A stretch of DNA of 64,000 nucleotides, taken from the NCBI GenBank assembly GCA_947624305.1, contig CANQKC010000009.1, positions 1 to 64,000 of the forward strand. The letters are read 5' to 3'. The notes below the pieces were generated by a model. That model did no database searches, was not told where the DNA came from, and was given only the letters and a program-made list of their open reading frames with translations. A program made the translations under genes and the position numbers. Within the stretch, counting starts at the first letter, position 1. Each line of letters begins with the position of its first letter. This document shows, piece after piece, positions 17,820 to 25,455 of this stretch. Source of the DNA: an uncultured Monoglobus sp. Lineage in GTDB: Bacteria > Bacillota > Clostridia > Monoglobales > Monoglobaceae.

Positions 17820-19325
17820 ATGGCGTACTACTACAAAGAACCATCCCACACATTCAGCGAATATCTGCTCGTTCCCGGATATTCCGACTCAAATTGTATA
17901 CCCGCGAACGTCTCGCTCCGAACTCCTTTGGTGAAATACAGAAAGGGCGAGGAGGAGCCCGCTCTCTCAATGAACACCCCTTTGGTTTCCGCTATCATGC
18001 AGTCCGTGTCGGGCGTTGACATGGCGATAGGCCTCGCGAAGGAGGGCGGAATTTCCTTTATCTACGGCTCTCAGCCGATCGAGAAGCAGGCGAAAATGAT
18101 AAGAAAGGTCAAGGCCTACAAGGCGGGTTTTGTTGAGTCTGACTCAAACATCGCTCCGGACAAGACCATGGCGGACGTGGTCGCCCTTAAAGAGGAAAGA
18201 GGTCACGACACCATCGCAGTCACCGAGGACGGAACCAAAAACGGCAGACTGGTTGGCATAGTTACCGGCAGGGATTACAGAGTTACCCGCATGTCGCCCG
18301 ACGAGAAGGTCGAAAACTTCATGACGCCTCTTGAAAAGCTTATCACGGCCCCCGAGGGCACGTCGCTTAAAAAGGCAAACGACATTCTGTGGGATCACAA
18401 GCTGAACTCGCTCCCGATCGTGAATGACAGCGGCAGGCTTGTCGCGTTCGTGTTCCGCAAGGACTATGAGCAGCACAAGGAAAACCCCCACGAGCTGCTT
18501 GACTCGCACAAGCGCTATATTGTGGGCGCGGGTATCAACACCCGCGACTATGAGGAACGCGTCCCGGCCCTGGTCGAGGCGGGCGCCGACGTGCTGTGCA
18601 TTGACTCCAGCGAGGGCTACACCGAGTGGCAGAAACTGACTATCGACTATATCAGAAAGACCTACGGCGACAGCGTCAAGGTCGGCGCGGGCAACGTGGT
18701 TGACCGCGACGGTTTCAGATTTCTGGCCGAAGCGGGAGCCGACTTCGTGAAGGTCGGCATCGGCGGCGGCAGTATCTGCATAACCCGCGAGACCAAGGGA
18801 ATAGGCCGCGGACAGGCAACCGCGGTAATTGAGGTCGCCGAGGCGCGCGATGAGTATTTCAAAGAGACCGGGATTTACGTTCCGATCTGCTCGGACGGCG
18901 GCATCGTGCTTGACCACCACATCACGCTGGCCCTGGCCATGGGCTGCGACTTCTGCATGCTGGGCAGATACTTCGCCAGATTTGACGAAAGCCCGACAAA
19001 CAAGGTCATGGTAAACGGCAGCTATATGAAGGAGTACTGGGGCGAGGGCAGCGCGAGAGCGAGGAACTGGCAGCGCTACGATCTCGGCGGCGACAAGAAG
19101 CTTTCGTTCGTCGAGGGCGTTGACTGCTATGTGCCGTACGCCGGCTCGCTTCACGACAATATGACGACCACCCTGAGCAAGGTCCGCTCCACCATGTGCA
19201 ACTGCGGCGCGCTCAGCATTCCCGAGTTCCAGAGCAAGGCCAAGCTGACCCTCGTGAGCAGCGTTTCGATCATCGAAGGCGGCGCGCATGACGTTGTTGT
19301 CAAAGACAACGTGAACCACGAGTAA
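17820..19325 (+). CDS. guaB: IMP dehydrogenase
   Basis: A 501-residue enzyme oxidising IMP to XMP, the committed step of GMP synthesis. It is a TIM barrel with two inserted CBS domains (about residues 95-215; [18 protein letters not shown] and [15 protein letters not shown]). The catalytic cysteine loop reads [10 protein letters not shown] (Cys about 319) where the common form is GPGSICTTR. The flap contains RARNWQRY, and the C-terminal block is [17 protein letters not shown]. This resembles the longer clostridial form. AAAGGAGG precedes the start. The HAD gene follows after two bases. Confidence 0.94.
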   Translation: MAYYYKEPSHTFSEYLLVPGYSDSNCIPANVSLRTPLVKYRKGEEEPALSMNTPLVSAIMQSVSGVDMAIGLAKEGGISFIYGSQPIEKQAKMIRKVKAYKAGFVESDSNIAPDKTMADVVALKEERGHDTIAVTEDGTKNGRLVGIVTGRDYRVTRMSPDEKVENFMTPLEKLITAPEGTSLKKANDILWDHKLNSLPIVNDSGRLVAFVFRKDYEQHKENPHELLDSHKRYIVGAGINTRDYEERVPALVEAGADVLCIDSSEGYTEWQKLTIDYIRKTYGDSVKVGAGNVVDRDGFRFLAEAGADFVKVGIGGGSICITRETKGIGRGQATAVIEVAEARDEYFKETGIYVPICSDGGIVLDHHITLALAMGCDFCMLGRYFARFDESPTNKVMVNGSYMKEYWGEGSARARNWQRYDLGGDKKLSFVEGVDCYVPYAGSLHDNMTTTLSKVRSTMCNCGALSIPEFQSKAKLTLVSSVSIIEGGAHDVVVKDNVNHE

Positions 19326-19327
19326 GC

Positions 19328-19975
19328 ATGAAATACAAATACATATTTTTTGATTTGGACGGCACTCTGACCGACTCAAAGGAGGGCATAATAAACTCGA
19401 TCAAATATGCCCTGACAAGCCTTAATGAGCCGATCCCGGACGATAAAACCCTGCAAAGGTTCCTCGGCCCGCCGCTTGTGTACTCGTTCGGCGAGTTCTG
19501 CGGCATGAGCGCGGAAAAGGCCGCGCTCGCAGTTGAGAAATACCGCGAGAGATTTTCCGTGACCGGAATTTTTGAGAACCGCGTCTATGACGGGATCGAC
19601 GGCCTGCTGCGGGAGTTGGTGAACGGCGGCCGCGTTCCGGTCCTCGCGACCTCAAAGCCGAGAGTATACGCCGAGCGGATAATGACAAAATTCGGCCTTC
19701 GGCCGTATTTCAAGCTGCTTTGCGGCTCCGAGCTTGACGGCACGCGCAACGCCAAGAGCGAGGTGATCGAGTACGCGATCGAAAAATCCGGCTGCCCGAG
19801 GGATAAAATAATAATGGTGGGCGACCGCGAACAGGACATATCGGGCGCAAAAAAATGCGGCATAGCCTCATGCGGGGTGCGCTACGGCTACGCGTCCGCC
19901 GGCGAGCTCGAAGCCGCCGGCCCCGATTATATCGCCGACACCCCCGACGAACTTTTGACGATACTTATGAAATAA
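19328..19975 (+). CDS. HAD-superfamily phosphatase (phosphoglycolate phosphatase-like)
   Basis: A 215-residue HAD hydrolase: motif I FFDLDGTLTDSKEGI, motif II threonine in ATSKP, motif III lysine region, motif IV MVGDREQDISGAK. The helical cap inserted after motif I places it with the PGP/Gph subfamily. The natural substrate cannot be fixed. The start is two bases after guaB, so it is translationally coupled; a nucleotide-related housekeeping role is possible but unproven. Confidence 0.9.
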   Translation: MKYKYIFFDLDGTLTDSKEGIINSIKYALTSLNEPIPDDKTLQRFLGPPLVYSFGEFCGMSAEKAALAVEKYRERFSVTGIFENRVYDGIDGLLRELVNGGRVPVLATSKPRVYAERIMTKFGLRPYFKLLCGSELDGTRNAKSEVIEYAIEKSGCPRDKIIMVGDREQDISGAKKCGIASCGVRYGYASAGELEAAGPDYIADTPDELLTILMK

Positions 19976-19994
19976 AAACGCTATTAACAAGCTT

Positions 19995-20029
19995 AAACCG
20001 GGCCATATTGAAAGGCCCGGTTTATTTTT
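19995..20029 (+). terminator. guaB-HAD terminator
   Basis: AAACCGGGCC stem, a ten-base loop that includes ATATTG, complement GGCCCGGTTT and TATTTTTG. Confidence 0.9.
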
Positions 20030-20044
20030 GTTTATAAAACAACT

Positions 20045-20305
20045 TTATAATTCATATTTCTCTCTCAATTCTTTTAAGGATTTCTCACCGCTCACGGTTT
20101 TTCCGTCCTTGATTGATCTTTCCCCTTGCTCGATTTTATAATATATACTGTTCATGTACGAAAGCCTTTCAAATGTCTCGATACTCATTATAACCATATC
20201 TCCGTATCCGTTTTTTGTCACAAATACAGGTTCATTTGTACTGTGACATTTTTCGGAAATCGCGGCTGTATTTTTTAAATCTCTTATCGGAATAATTCGC
20301 GGCAT
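20045..20305 (-). CDS. Phd/YefM-family antitoxin without an adjacent toxin
   Basis: Eighty-six residues beginning MPRIIPIRDLKNTAAISEKC and containing EPVFVTKNGYGDMVIMS, the Phd/YefM DNA-binding fold. The C-terminal half is charged and helical. These proteins usually pair with RelE or Doc toxins. No toxin frame follows within the gap down to the guaB-HAD terminator or upstream, so this is an orphan or a remnant. The RBS is AAAGGAGAG. Confidence 0.85.
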   Translation of the reverse strand: MPRIIPIRDLKNTAAISEKCHSTNEPVFVTKNGYGDMVIMSIETFERLSYMNSIYYKIEQGERSIKDGKTVSGEKSLKELREKYEL

Positions 20306-20331
20306 GTTTTCACTCTCCTTTTTATGTCTTA

Positions 20332-20360
20332 ATTATAACACAATGATACCATAAAGTCAA
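20332..20360 (-). promoter_or_regulatory. Promoter of the Phd-like gene
   Basis: Minus strand TTGACT (20355-20360), 17 bases, TATAAT (20332-20337). The spacer contains ATGGTATCAT, a possible half-site or operator. Confidence 0.65.
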
Positions 20361-20511
20361 CAAAGTGTTATTAAAATTTTATTTTTGTTTAGAAAAAGTT
20401 TAGAATTTAATGTTATTTTAAATTCGGGAGATGTTACCAAATCTTGTTATATCCGGCGATGATCTTCCGATTAATTCGATAAACCGCTGACAGCACATAC
20501 ATACTATAGTT

Positions 20512-20739
20512 TTAAGCCTCTTCTGTTTTTGGATACGGTTTTGTTTCATTTGTCCTTCCAACAAGATAGTCTATGCTCGTTTTGTAATAATCAGCTAAAA
20601 AATCAAGAACCATAATCGGAACATTTAGATTGCCTAATTCATAATCCGAGTATGTTGTTTGATGGACGTTTAACATTTTTGCAACAGTTTTTTGACTTAA
20701 ATCATTATCTTCTCTTAAATCGCGTAAACGCAGTCTCAC
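20512..20739 (-). CDS. XRE-family small repressor (copy 1)
   Basis: About 75 residues of helix-turn-helix Cro/C1 type: LRDLREDNDLSQKTVAKMLNVHQTTYSDYELGNLNVP. GTG at 20739 is preferred because GAGGTGATAATT precedes it; an in-frame GTG at 20748 would add three residues. The C-terminal end (ETKPYPKTEEA) parallels that of copy 2 (EIKPYKRINSN), so the two are tandem duplicates. Confidence 0.85.
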   Translation of the reverse strand: MRLRLRDLREDNDLSQKTVAKMLNVHQTTYSDYELGNLNVPIMVLDFLADYYKTSIDYLVGRTNETKPYPKTEEA

Positions 20740-20789
20740 AATTATCACCTCACGGAAATTTTAGCATAAGTGAATATGCCTTGAATTCA

Positions 20790-21020
20790 TTAATTTGAAT
20801 TTATTCTCTTGTATGGTTTGATTTCATTTGTCAAGCCCAATATAAAATCGGTTGATGTTCCGTAAAATTTTGATAATTTTATCAAGTACTCAAGAGGGAT
20901 ATTCTGATAACCTCTTTCATAGCGTGAATAAACCGTTTGTTGTATTCCCAGCATTTCAGCAATTTCACTCTGTTTCATATCCTTATCCTCGCGCAAATCA
21001 CGCAGCCGCCGAAAATACAT
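20790..21020 (-). CDS. XRE-family small repressor (copy 2)
   Basis: Seventy-six residues: LRDLREDKDMKQSEIAEMLGIQQTVYSRYERGYQNIP is a complete HTH. The ATG at 21020 has GGGGTGATG immediately upstream; the longer frame to 21068 lacks an SD. It is divergent from the SLOG-like gene and shares a control region with a perfect operator-like palindrome (21031-21054). It is therefore the best candidate regulator of both directions. Confidence 0.87.
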   Translation of the reverse strand: MYFRRLRDLREDKDMKQSEIAEMLGIQQTVYSRYERGYQNIPLEYLIKLSKFYGTSTDFILGLTNEIKPYKRINSN

Positions 21021-21030
21021 ATCATCACCC

Positions 21031-21080
21031 CAATAGTATCTATATGTACTATTGACAATAACATACATAACGTGTATAAT
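21031..21080. promoter_or_regulatory. Divergent operator and consensus promoter
   Basis: A perfect inverted repeat CAATAGTA (21031-21038), 8-base spacer, TACTATTG (21047-21054). It overlaps the -35 box of a fully consensus plus-strand promoter, TTGACA (21052-21057), 17 bases, TATAAT (21075-21080). Binding of the XRE protein here would block the SLOG-like gene and sit 10 bases upstream of its own start. Confidence 0.75.
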
Positions 21081-21119
21081 TATTCACATAGAACTTATAA
21101 GTACTGTAGGGGTGATTTT

Positions 21120-21608
21120 ATGCGCGAAAAAGCTTGCGGATTTTGCGGACACAGATTTTTTTCAAATACCGACGGATTTGTCGCGCAAAAAACTCGTGAA
21201 ACCATAATCGAACTGATCGAAAACGAGGGTGTGACTACCTTTTACAGCGGCCATTCCAAGGGCTATGACAGAGTTTGCGGGAAAATCGTGCGGTCGCTGA
21301 AAGGACGCTACAAACAAATCAAGCTTTGCTGGACAGTGCCGTTTTACATGCCCTCTCTTGATACAAAGCGCGAATATTATAAAGGGCTTTTTGACGAGAT
21401 CATTCAACCCGATTTTGGAAATCTGTCCTCAAGAAGAGCAATTTTAGCGCGAAATTTTTGGATCGTGGACCATTCGGACTTTTTAATCTGCCATGACAGC
21501 ACTTCTCCCGACGAAACAATTAAAATGAAAGAATATGCGGTCGAAAAATCCGATATCCGCGTTATTGAGATTCCGACTGTCAAAAAAATTATTTATCAAT
21601 ATTATTAA
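21120..21608 (+). CDS. SLOG/DUF1273-like protein
   Basis: A 162-residue protein beginning MREKACGFCGHRFFSNTD, followed by TTFYSGHSKGYDRVCGKIV and ILARNFWIVDHSDFLICHD. GHRFF and the FxSGxxxGxD nucleotide-binding loop are hallmarks of the YpsA/DUF1273 branch of the SLOG superfamily. Members are thought to bind nucleotide-like ligands and occur near conflict systems. AGGGGTGA precedes the ATG, and an upstream extension overlapping the repressor region is rejected. Its function is unknown. Confidence 0.78.
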   Translation: MREKACGFCGHRFFSNTDGFVAQKTRETIIELIENEGVTTFYSGHSKGYDRVCGKIVRSLKGRYKQIKLCWTVPFYMPSLDTKREYYKGLFDEIIQPDFGNLSSRRAILARNFWIVDHSDFLICHDSTSPDETIKMKEYAVEKSDIRVIEIPTVKKIIYQYY

Positions 21609-21777
21609 TTATAATTCCCCCGCCTTTTCCGAAAAGCTGATATTTTTTAAAACATCATGTTAAATTTTTATTAAAAATTTGATTATCATGTTAAATATTC
21701 TGAAAAAATCAAAAAACTTTTGATAAAAACTTGATTTTTTTAAAAAATATGATATAATTAATAAAAAAGGATGTGAT

Positions 21778-23202
21778 ATGATGTCTGAAGAAGCTTTAAT
21801 TTCTTTGATAAATTATGTTTCCGAAATAAAAAGCGAAACAAATAATATTGAATGTAAATCAGCGGCGGTCGATTGCCCGAAAAAGCTGCATGACACACTG
21901 TCCTCGTTTTCAAATCAAAGCGGCGGCGGAACAATAATTTTCGGCATTAACGAAAAAAACGGCTTTTTGCCCGATGGGGTCTATAACGCCGCGGATCTTC
22001 AAAAAAAGGTCAGTGCTCAGTGCAAAGAAATGCAGCCGCATGTCAGAGCCTTATTTACCGTCTGCAATTACAACGGAAAAATAATAGTAAGCGCCGAGAT
22101 ACCCGAAATAGATATAAGCGAAAAGCCCTGCTATTATAAAGGCCGCGGGAAAATGACCGGGTCATACATTCGCGTAGGCGACAGCGACGAGCATATGACC
22201 GATTATGAAATATACAGCTATGAAGCGTTCAGAAACAAATATCAGGACGACATTCGTATAATTAAAAACGCCGATATGGATGATATTGACGTCAGCGCGG
22301 TCAACGATTATTTAAACCGGATACGCGCAAAGAAAAACAGATTGTCCACAATGGAAAACAAAGAAATACTCAGAATATCCGGCATAGAGAAAAACAACGA
22401 GCTTACTTTGGCAGGAGTGATGATCTTTTCAAAATATCCCCAAATGTATTTTCCGCGCCTTTGTGTAACCGCGGCGGTCGTTCCCGGATACGAGATCGGA
22501 AGCGTTGACTCCGACAACACGCGTTTCATCAATAATCAAAGGTTCAGCGGAACAATACCTCAAATGCTTGAGGACACCATGTTTTTCATCAGCCACAGCA
22601 TCGCGACGCGCACCAAAATTGATCCCGGAACCGGAAAAAGACAGGACATAACCGAATATCCTCTTGAAGCCGTCAGAGAAATAGTCTTAAACGCGCTTGT
22701 TCATCGGGATTACAGCGTTCACACGGAAGGAATGCCCATTCAGGTCATAATATATAAAAACCGTATGGAGGTTATAAATCCGGGCGGCCTTTACGGAAGA
22801 ATAAAAATCGATCAGCTCGGCTCGGTCCAGCCCGACACCAGAAATCCGATAATTTCAACTTTGCTTGAGGATATGGGAATTACGGAAAACAGATATTCCG
22901 GAATTCCCACGATCAGACGCGTCATGCGCGAGGCCAAACTGCCCGAACCCGTATTCGAGGATATACGCGGCAGTTTCAAGGTAACGCTCTTTAACGGCCT
23001 CAACACAAAATCCGCGGGCAGTCTGACGGAATTTTGCGAAACACCCAAAACCAGAAAAGAAATCATGGAATTTATCGGTGCCAAAAACAATTATTACTCC
23101 TTTACAAAAAAGGTGAAGCCCTTTATTGACTCGGGACAACTCGCTCTGACGATCCCGGACAAACCGAAAAGCAAAAACCAGAAGTATGTCACCGTTAAAT
23201 AA
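21778..23202 (+). CDS. AlbA_2 / GHKL-type ATP-binding transcriptional regulator-like protein
   Basis: A 474-residue protein. Residues about 15-140 form an AlbA_2 (Schlafen AAA_4) domain (ETNNIECKSAAVD, SGGGTIIFGINEKNG, GSYIRVGDSDEHM). A C-terminal ATP-binding module follows (EIVLNALVHRDYSVH, YKNRMEVINPGGLYG, RYSGIPTIRRVM), the layout often annotated as RecG-like or divergent AAA-4. The tail resembles a winged helix. The start is one of two consecutive ATGs after GGATGTGAT. These proteins are frequent in accessory islands; DNA or RNA binding is inferred from the family. Confidence 0.82.
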   Translation: MMSEEALISLINYVSEIKSETNNIECKSAAVDCPKKLHDTLSSFSNQSGGGTIIFGINEKNGFLPDGVYNAADLQKKVSAQCKEMQPHVRALFTVCNYNGKIIVSAEIPEIDISEKPCYYKGRGKMTGSYIRVGDSDEHMTDYEIYSYEAFRNKYQDDIRIIKNADMDDIDVSAVNDYLNRIRAKKNRLSTMENKEILRISGIEKNNELTLAGVMIFSKYPQMYFPRLCVTAAVVPGYEIGSVDSDNTRFINNQRFSGTIPQMLEDTMFFISHSIATRTKIDPGTGKRQDITEYPLEAVREIVLNALVHRDYSVHTEGMPIQVIIYKNRMEVINPGGLYGRIKIDQLGSVQPDTRNPIISTLLEDMGITENRYSGIPTIRRVMREAKLPEPVFEDIRGSFKVTLFNGLNTKSAGSLTEFCETPKTRKEIMEFIGAKNNYYSFTKKVKPFIDSGQLALTIPDKPKSKNQKYVTVK

Positions 23203-23261
23203 ACAGTCCCTTTTCCGAAAAGCTTATCGAAATTTGTAAAAAGGTTTATTGGCCTATTTTA

Positions 23262-23290
23262 TTGACATTTAGGTATTTTTAATATAAAAT
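23262..23290 (+). promoter_or_regulatory. mreB promoter
   Basis: TTGACA (23262-23267), 17 bases, TAAAAT (23285-23290), about 50 bases before the start codon. Confidence 0.75.
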
Positions 23291-23338
23291 AATCATAATG
23301 TAACTAATTTGTAATATTTGGAAAGGGTGTGCGAGGGA

Positions 23339-24340
23339 ATGCTCGGACAGGACATTGGAATAGATTTGGGAACATCCACCGTTTTGGTGTATGTCAAAGG
23401 CAAAGGCATCGTTGACAGGGAGCCGTCGGTGGTCGCGGCCCAGACCCCGGGCGGAAAGGTTATCGCGATCGGCGCCGAGGCGCAAAAAATGCTCGGCAGG
23501 ACGCCGGGCAGCATTAAGGCGGTAAAACCGCTTAAGGAAGGGGTCATATGCGACTATTCGGTGGCAGAAAAGATGCTCAGGCACTTTATTAACAAGGCGG
23601 TGGGAAACAGCGTTATCGGCGCATTTATCAAGCCGAGGATCTACGTCAGTGTTCCGAGCAACATAACCGAGGTCGAGGAAAGAGCGGTCATTGACGCGGG
23701 CCTTCAGGCGGGCGCGGGCAAGGTCCAGCTCATTGAGGAGCCGCTCGCGGCGGCTTTGGGCGTCGGGATCGACATTGACGAGGCGCACGGCAACGTTGTT
23801 GTCGATATCGGCGGCGGAACCTGCGACATCGCGGTGATCTCGCTCGGCGGCACGGTCATCAGCGACTCTATCAAAATTGCGGGCGACAGCTTTGACGACG
23901 CAATAATCAGATACATCCGAAAAAAATACAACGTGCTCATCGGCGAGCGCACGGCGGAGCAGCTTAAAATAAAAATCGGCTGCGTTTACCGCAGGGACAA
24001 GCTTTTGGCCATGGAGGCGCGTGGCCGCAGCCTCGTGACCGGCCTGCCGAAAACGGTCCAGGTCTCAAGCGACGAGATTTTGGAGGCCTTAAAAGAGCCC
24101 GCCGGCTCGGTAGTGGACGCGATACGCACCCTGCTTGAAAAAACGCCGCCGGAGCTCATCGGCGACATATGCAAAAATGGAATTATACTTACCGGCGGCT
24201 GCTCGCAGATATACGGCATAACCAACCTGATACGCCGCGAGCTCGACATGAAGTCGCGCGTGGCCGACACCCCCGAGACATGCGTCGTGACCGGCCTCGG
24301 CAAAGCCATCGGCCACCCCGAACTGTTCAAGCGGAAATAA
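23339..24340 (+). CDS. mreB: MreB/Mbl actin-like cell-shape protein
   Basis: A 333-residue actin-fold protein: phosphate-1 loop IGIDLGTSTVLVYVKGKGIV, phosphate-2 VVVDIGGGTCDIAVISLGG, adenosine motif ILTGGCSQIYGI. MreB filaments guide lateral wall synthesis on the inner membrane face. The ATG is used; an in-frame TTG at 23318 is also open. mreC, mreD and rodA are not adjacent, so this looks like an Mbl/MreBH-type solitary paralogue. A terminator follows. Confidence 0.93.
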   Translation: MLGQDIGIDLGTSTVLVYVKGKGIVDREPSVVAAQTPGGKVIAIGAEAQKMLGRTPGSIKAVKPLKEGVICDYSVAEKMLRHFINKAVGNSVIGAFIKPRIYVSVPSNITEVEERAVIDAGLQAGAGKVQLIEEPLAAALGVGIDIDEAHGNVVVDIGGGTCDIAVISLGGTVISDSIKIAGDSFDDAIIRYIRKKYNVLIGERTAEQLKIKIGCVYRRDKLLAMEARGRSLVTGLPKTVQVSSDEILEALKEPAGSVVDAIRTLLEKTPPELIGDICKNGIILTGGCSQIYGITNLIRRELDMKSRVADTPETCVVTGLGKAIGHPELFKRK

Positions 24341-24344
24341 ATAC

Positions 24345-24376
24345 AAAAAGGCCGGCTCGGGTGAGACGGTCTTTTT
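24345..24376 (+). terminator. mreB terminator
   Basis: AAAAAGGCCG stem, 12-base loop and CGGTCTTTTT, with one G-U pair. Confidence 0.75.
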
Positions 24377-24381
24377 GATGT

Positions 24382-24524
24382 GATTTTTCGGATCAGCGCG
24401 GGCAAATAAAATCCGAACTCGGTTTGTGTTTTGGTTGGTCGTTGATTAGATATTAACACAACTCAATCATGGTTGAGTTACCGATACGGAGAAGGGATTC
24501 ACACCCGCGCTGATCGGAAAAATC
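24382..24524. other. Folded palindromic element (possible ncRNA or MITE-like)
   Basis: Outer arms of 21 bases (24382-24402 and 24504-24524) match with one difference. Nested inside are AATCC/GGATT, TCGGT/ACCGA, TTGTGTT/AACACAA and a CTCAA-TCATGG-TTGAG hairpin, giving a three-way junction on paper. There is no coding frame, no reverse transcriptase and no promoter-like sequence I am sure of. It sits between mreB and a repeat mosaic. Strand of function is unknown. Confidence 0.6.
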
Positions 24525-24525
24525 A

Positions 24526-25222
24526 ACGTAGTGATTAGTGATTAGCGAATAGTGAATAGGAGACACCTCATCAGTCAGACTTCGTCTGACAGCTTCCCCT
24601 TAAGGGGAAGCCTCGGGCCGCAAAGCCTTCCCCTTGAGGGGAAGGTGGGTTTTTGCCCGAATGGGCAAAAAGTCGGATGAGGTGTTGCCGGGCGGCAGGT
24701 TGCCGCCCCTACATGGTTTCATCACACCGTAGGGGCGGATATTATCCGCCCGCTATGCCTCGCCCTCTGGGGAGAGGTGGCTGCGGCCGGAGACGCGAAG
24801 CGGGTTCGTGGCACAACCGTATTCCGTTTCATCGGATAAACGTGGCCACAAATCATTAACGTGAGCGGACATGGCCGAAGGCGACGGAGAGGGGTCAACG
24901 CAGCGACTAGAGATTAGGAACTAGATACTAGCAATACACCCGGCTATTTACGTCGTAGGGCCGGATGCCCACATCCGGCCGGCGGGACTGTGTTCCCCTC
25001 TCAGTCTTTCCGCCTTATGGCGGAAATCCAGCTCTAATGAAGCGCTTGGTCAAAATCGCAAGCAATTTTGAAAGATCGCTTTGAACCCGCAAGCAAAGCT
25101 TGCTGATTATCCCCCAAGGGGAGCCTTTCGGGCGGCCGGGGTCGTCCGCCCCTACGACTTTTTCACACTATGTTCGTAGGGGACGACGCCCTCGACGTCC
25201 CGCGGAACAGGCCCGCTTGGGC
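24526..25222. repeat. Intergenic repeat mosaic 4
   Basis: About 700 bases of repeat modules and no credible gene: CGTAGTGATTAGTGATTAGC (24527), CTTCCCCTTAAGGGGAAG and its near-copy (24593, 24626), GTAGGGGCGGATATTATCCG (24731), the AACGTGAGCGGACATG module (about 24858), the reverse of the GCTTGCGGGTTCAAAGCGA module (about 25070-25105), and CGTAGGGGACGACGCCCTCG near the end. Confidence 0.78.
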
Positions 25223-25243
25223 CTGTTCCCAAAACTCACTAAA

Positions 25244-25420
25244 TTAGTTTCCGTAAATCTGGCTCCAGCTTTTGCTGTCAAGCTTCACATAATCGGTAGA
25301 GCCGTCTATTTTTGTTTTCAGGCTTTTTGTGGGCTCGCCGCTTGCCGTCATTATATCTTCGGCACATTCAAACACCGTTATCTCGGCTTTCGGCGCTTTA
25401 TATTCATTTACACTTTTCAT
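25244..25420 (-). CDS. Small protein of the AEDIxTxSG type
   Basis: Fifty-eight residues from the ATG at 25420 (AAAGGAGACAG upstream): MKSVNEYKAPKAEITVFECA followed by EDIMTASGEP. I recall small clostridial proteins with the same Y-x-x-P-x-x-E/F-x-x-EDI-x-T-x-S pattern, often near secreted proteins, but cannot name a function. It starts 35 bases after the large secreted protein and is probably cotranscribed. It lacks a signal peptide. Confidence 0.6.
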   Translation of the reverse strand: MKSVNEYKAPKAEITVFECAEDIMTASGEPTKSLKTKIDGSTDYVKLDSKSWSQIYGN

Positions 25421-25455
25421 AATAAATCTGTCTCCTTTCAAATTTTTCACCGGCT

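Noticed and set aside
18144-19379. 411-codon open frame antisense to guaB
   Set aside because: It is a shadow of a GC-rich gene: no SD at the start, composition of a reverse-frame translation, and the plus strand is clearly IMP dehydrogenase.
24382-24524. Retron-type RNA or integron attC site
   Set aside because: No reverse transcriptase or integrase gene is within reach, and the end sequences do not give the attC core.
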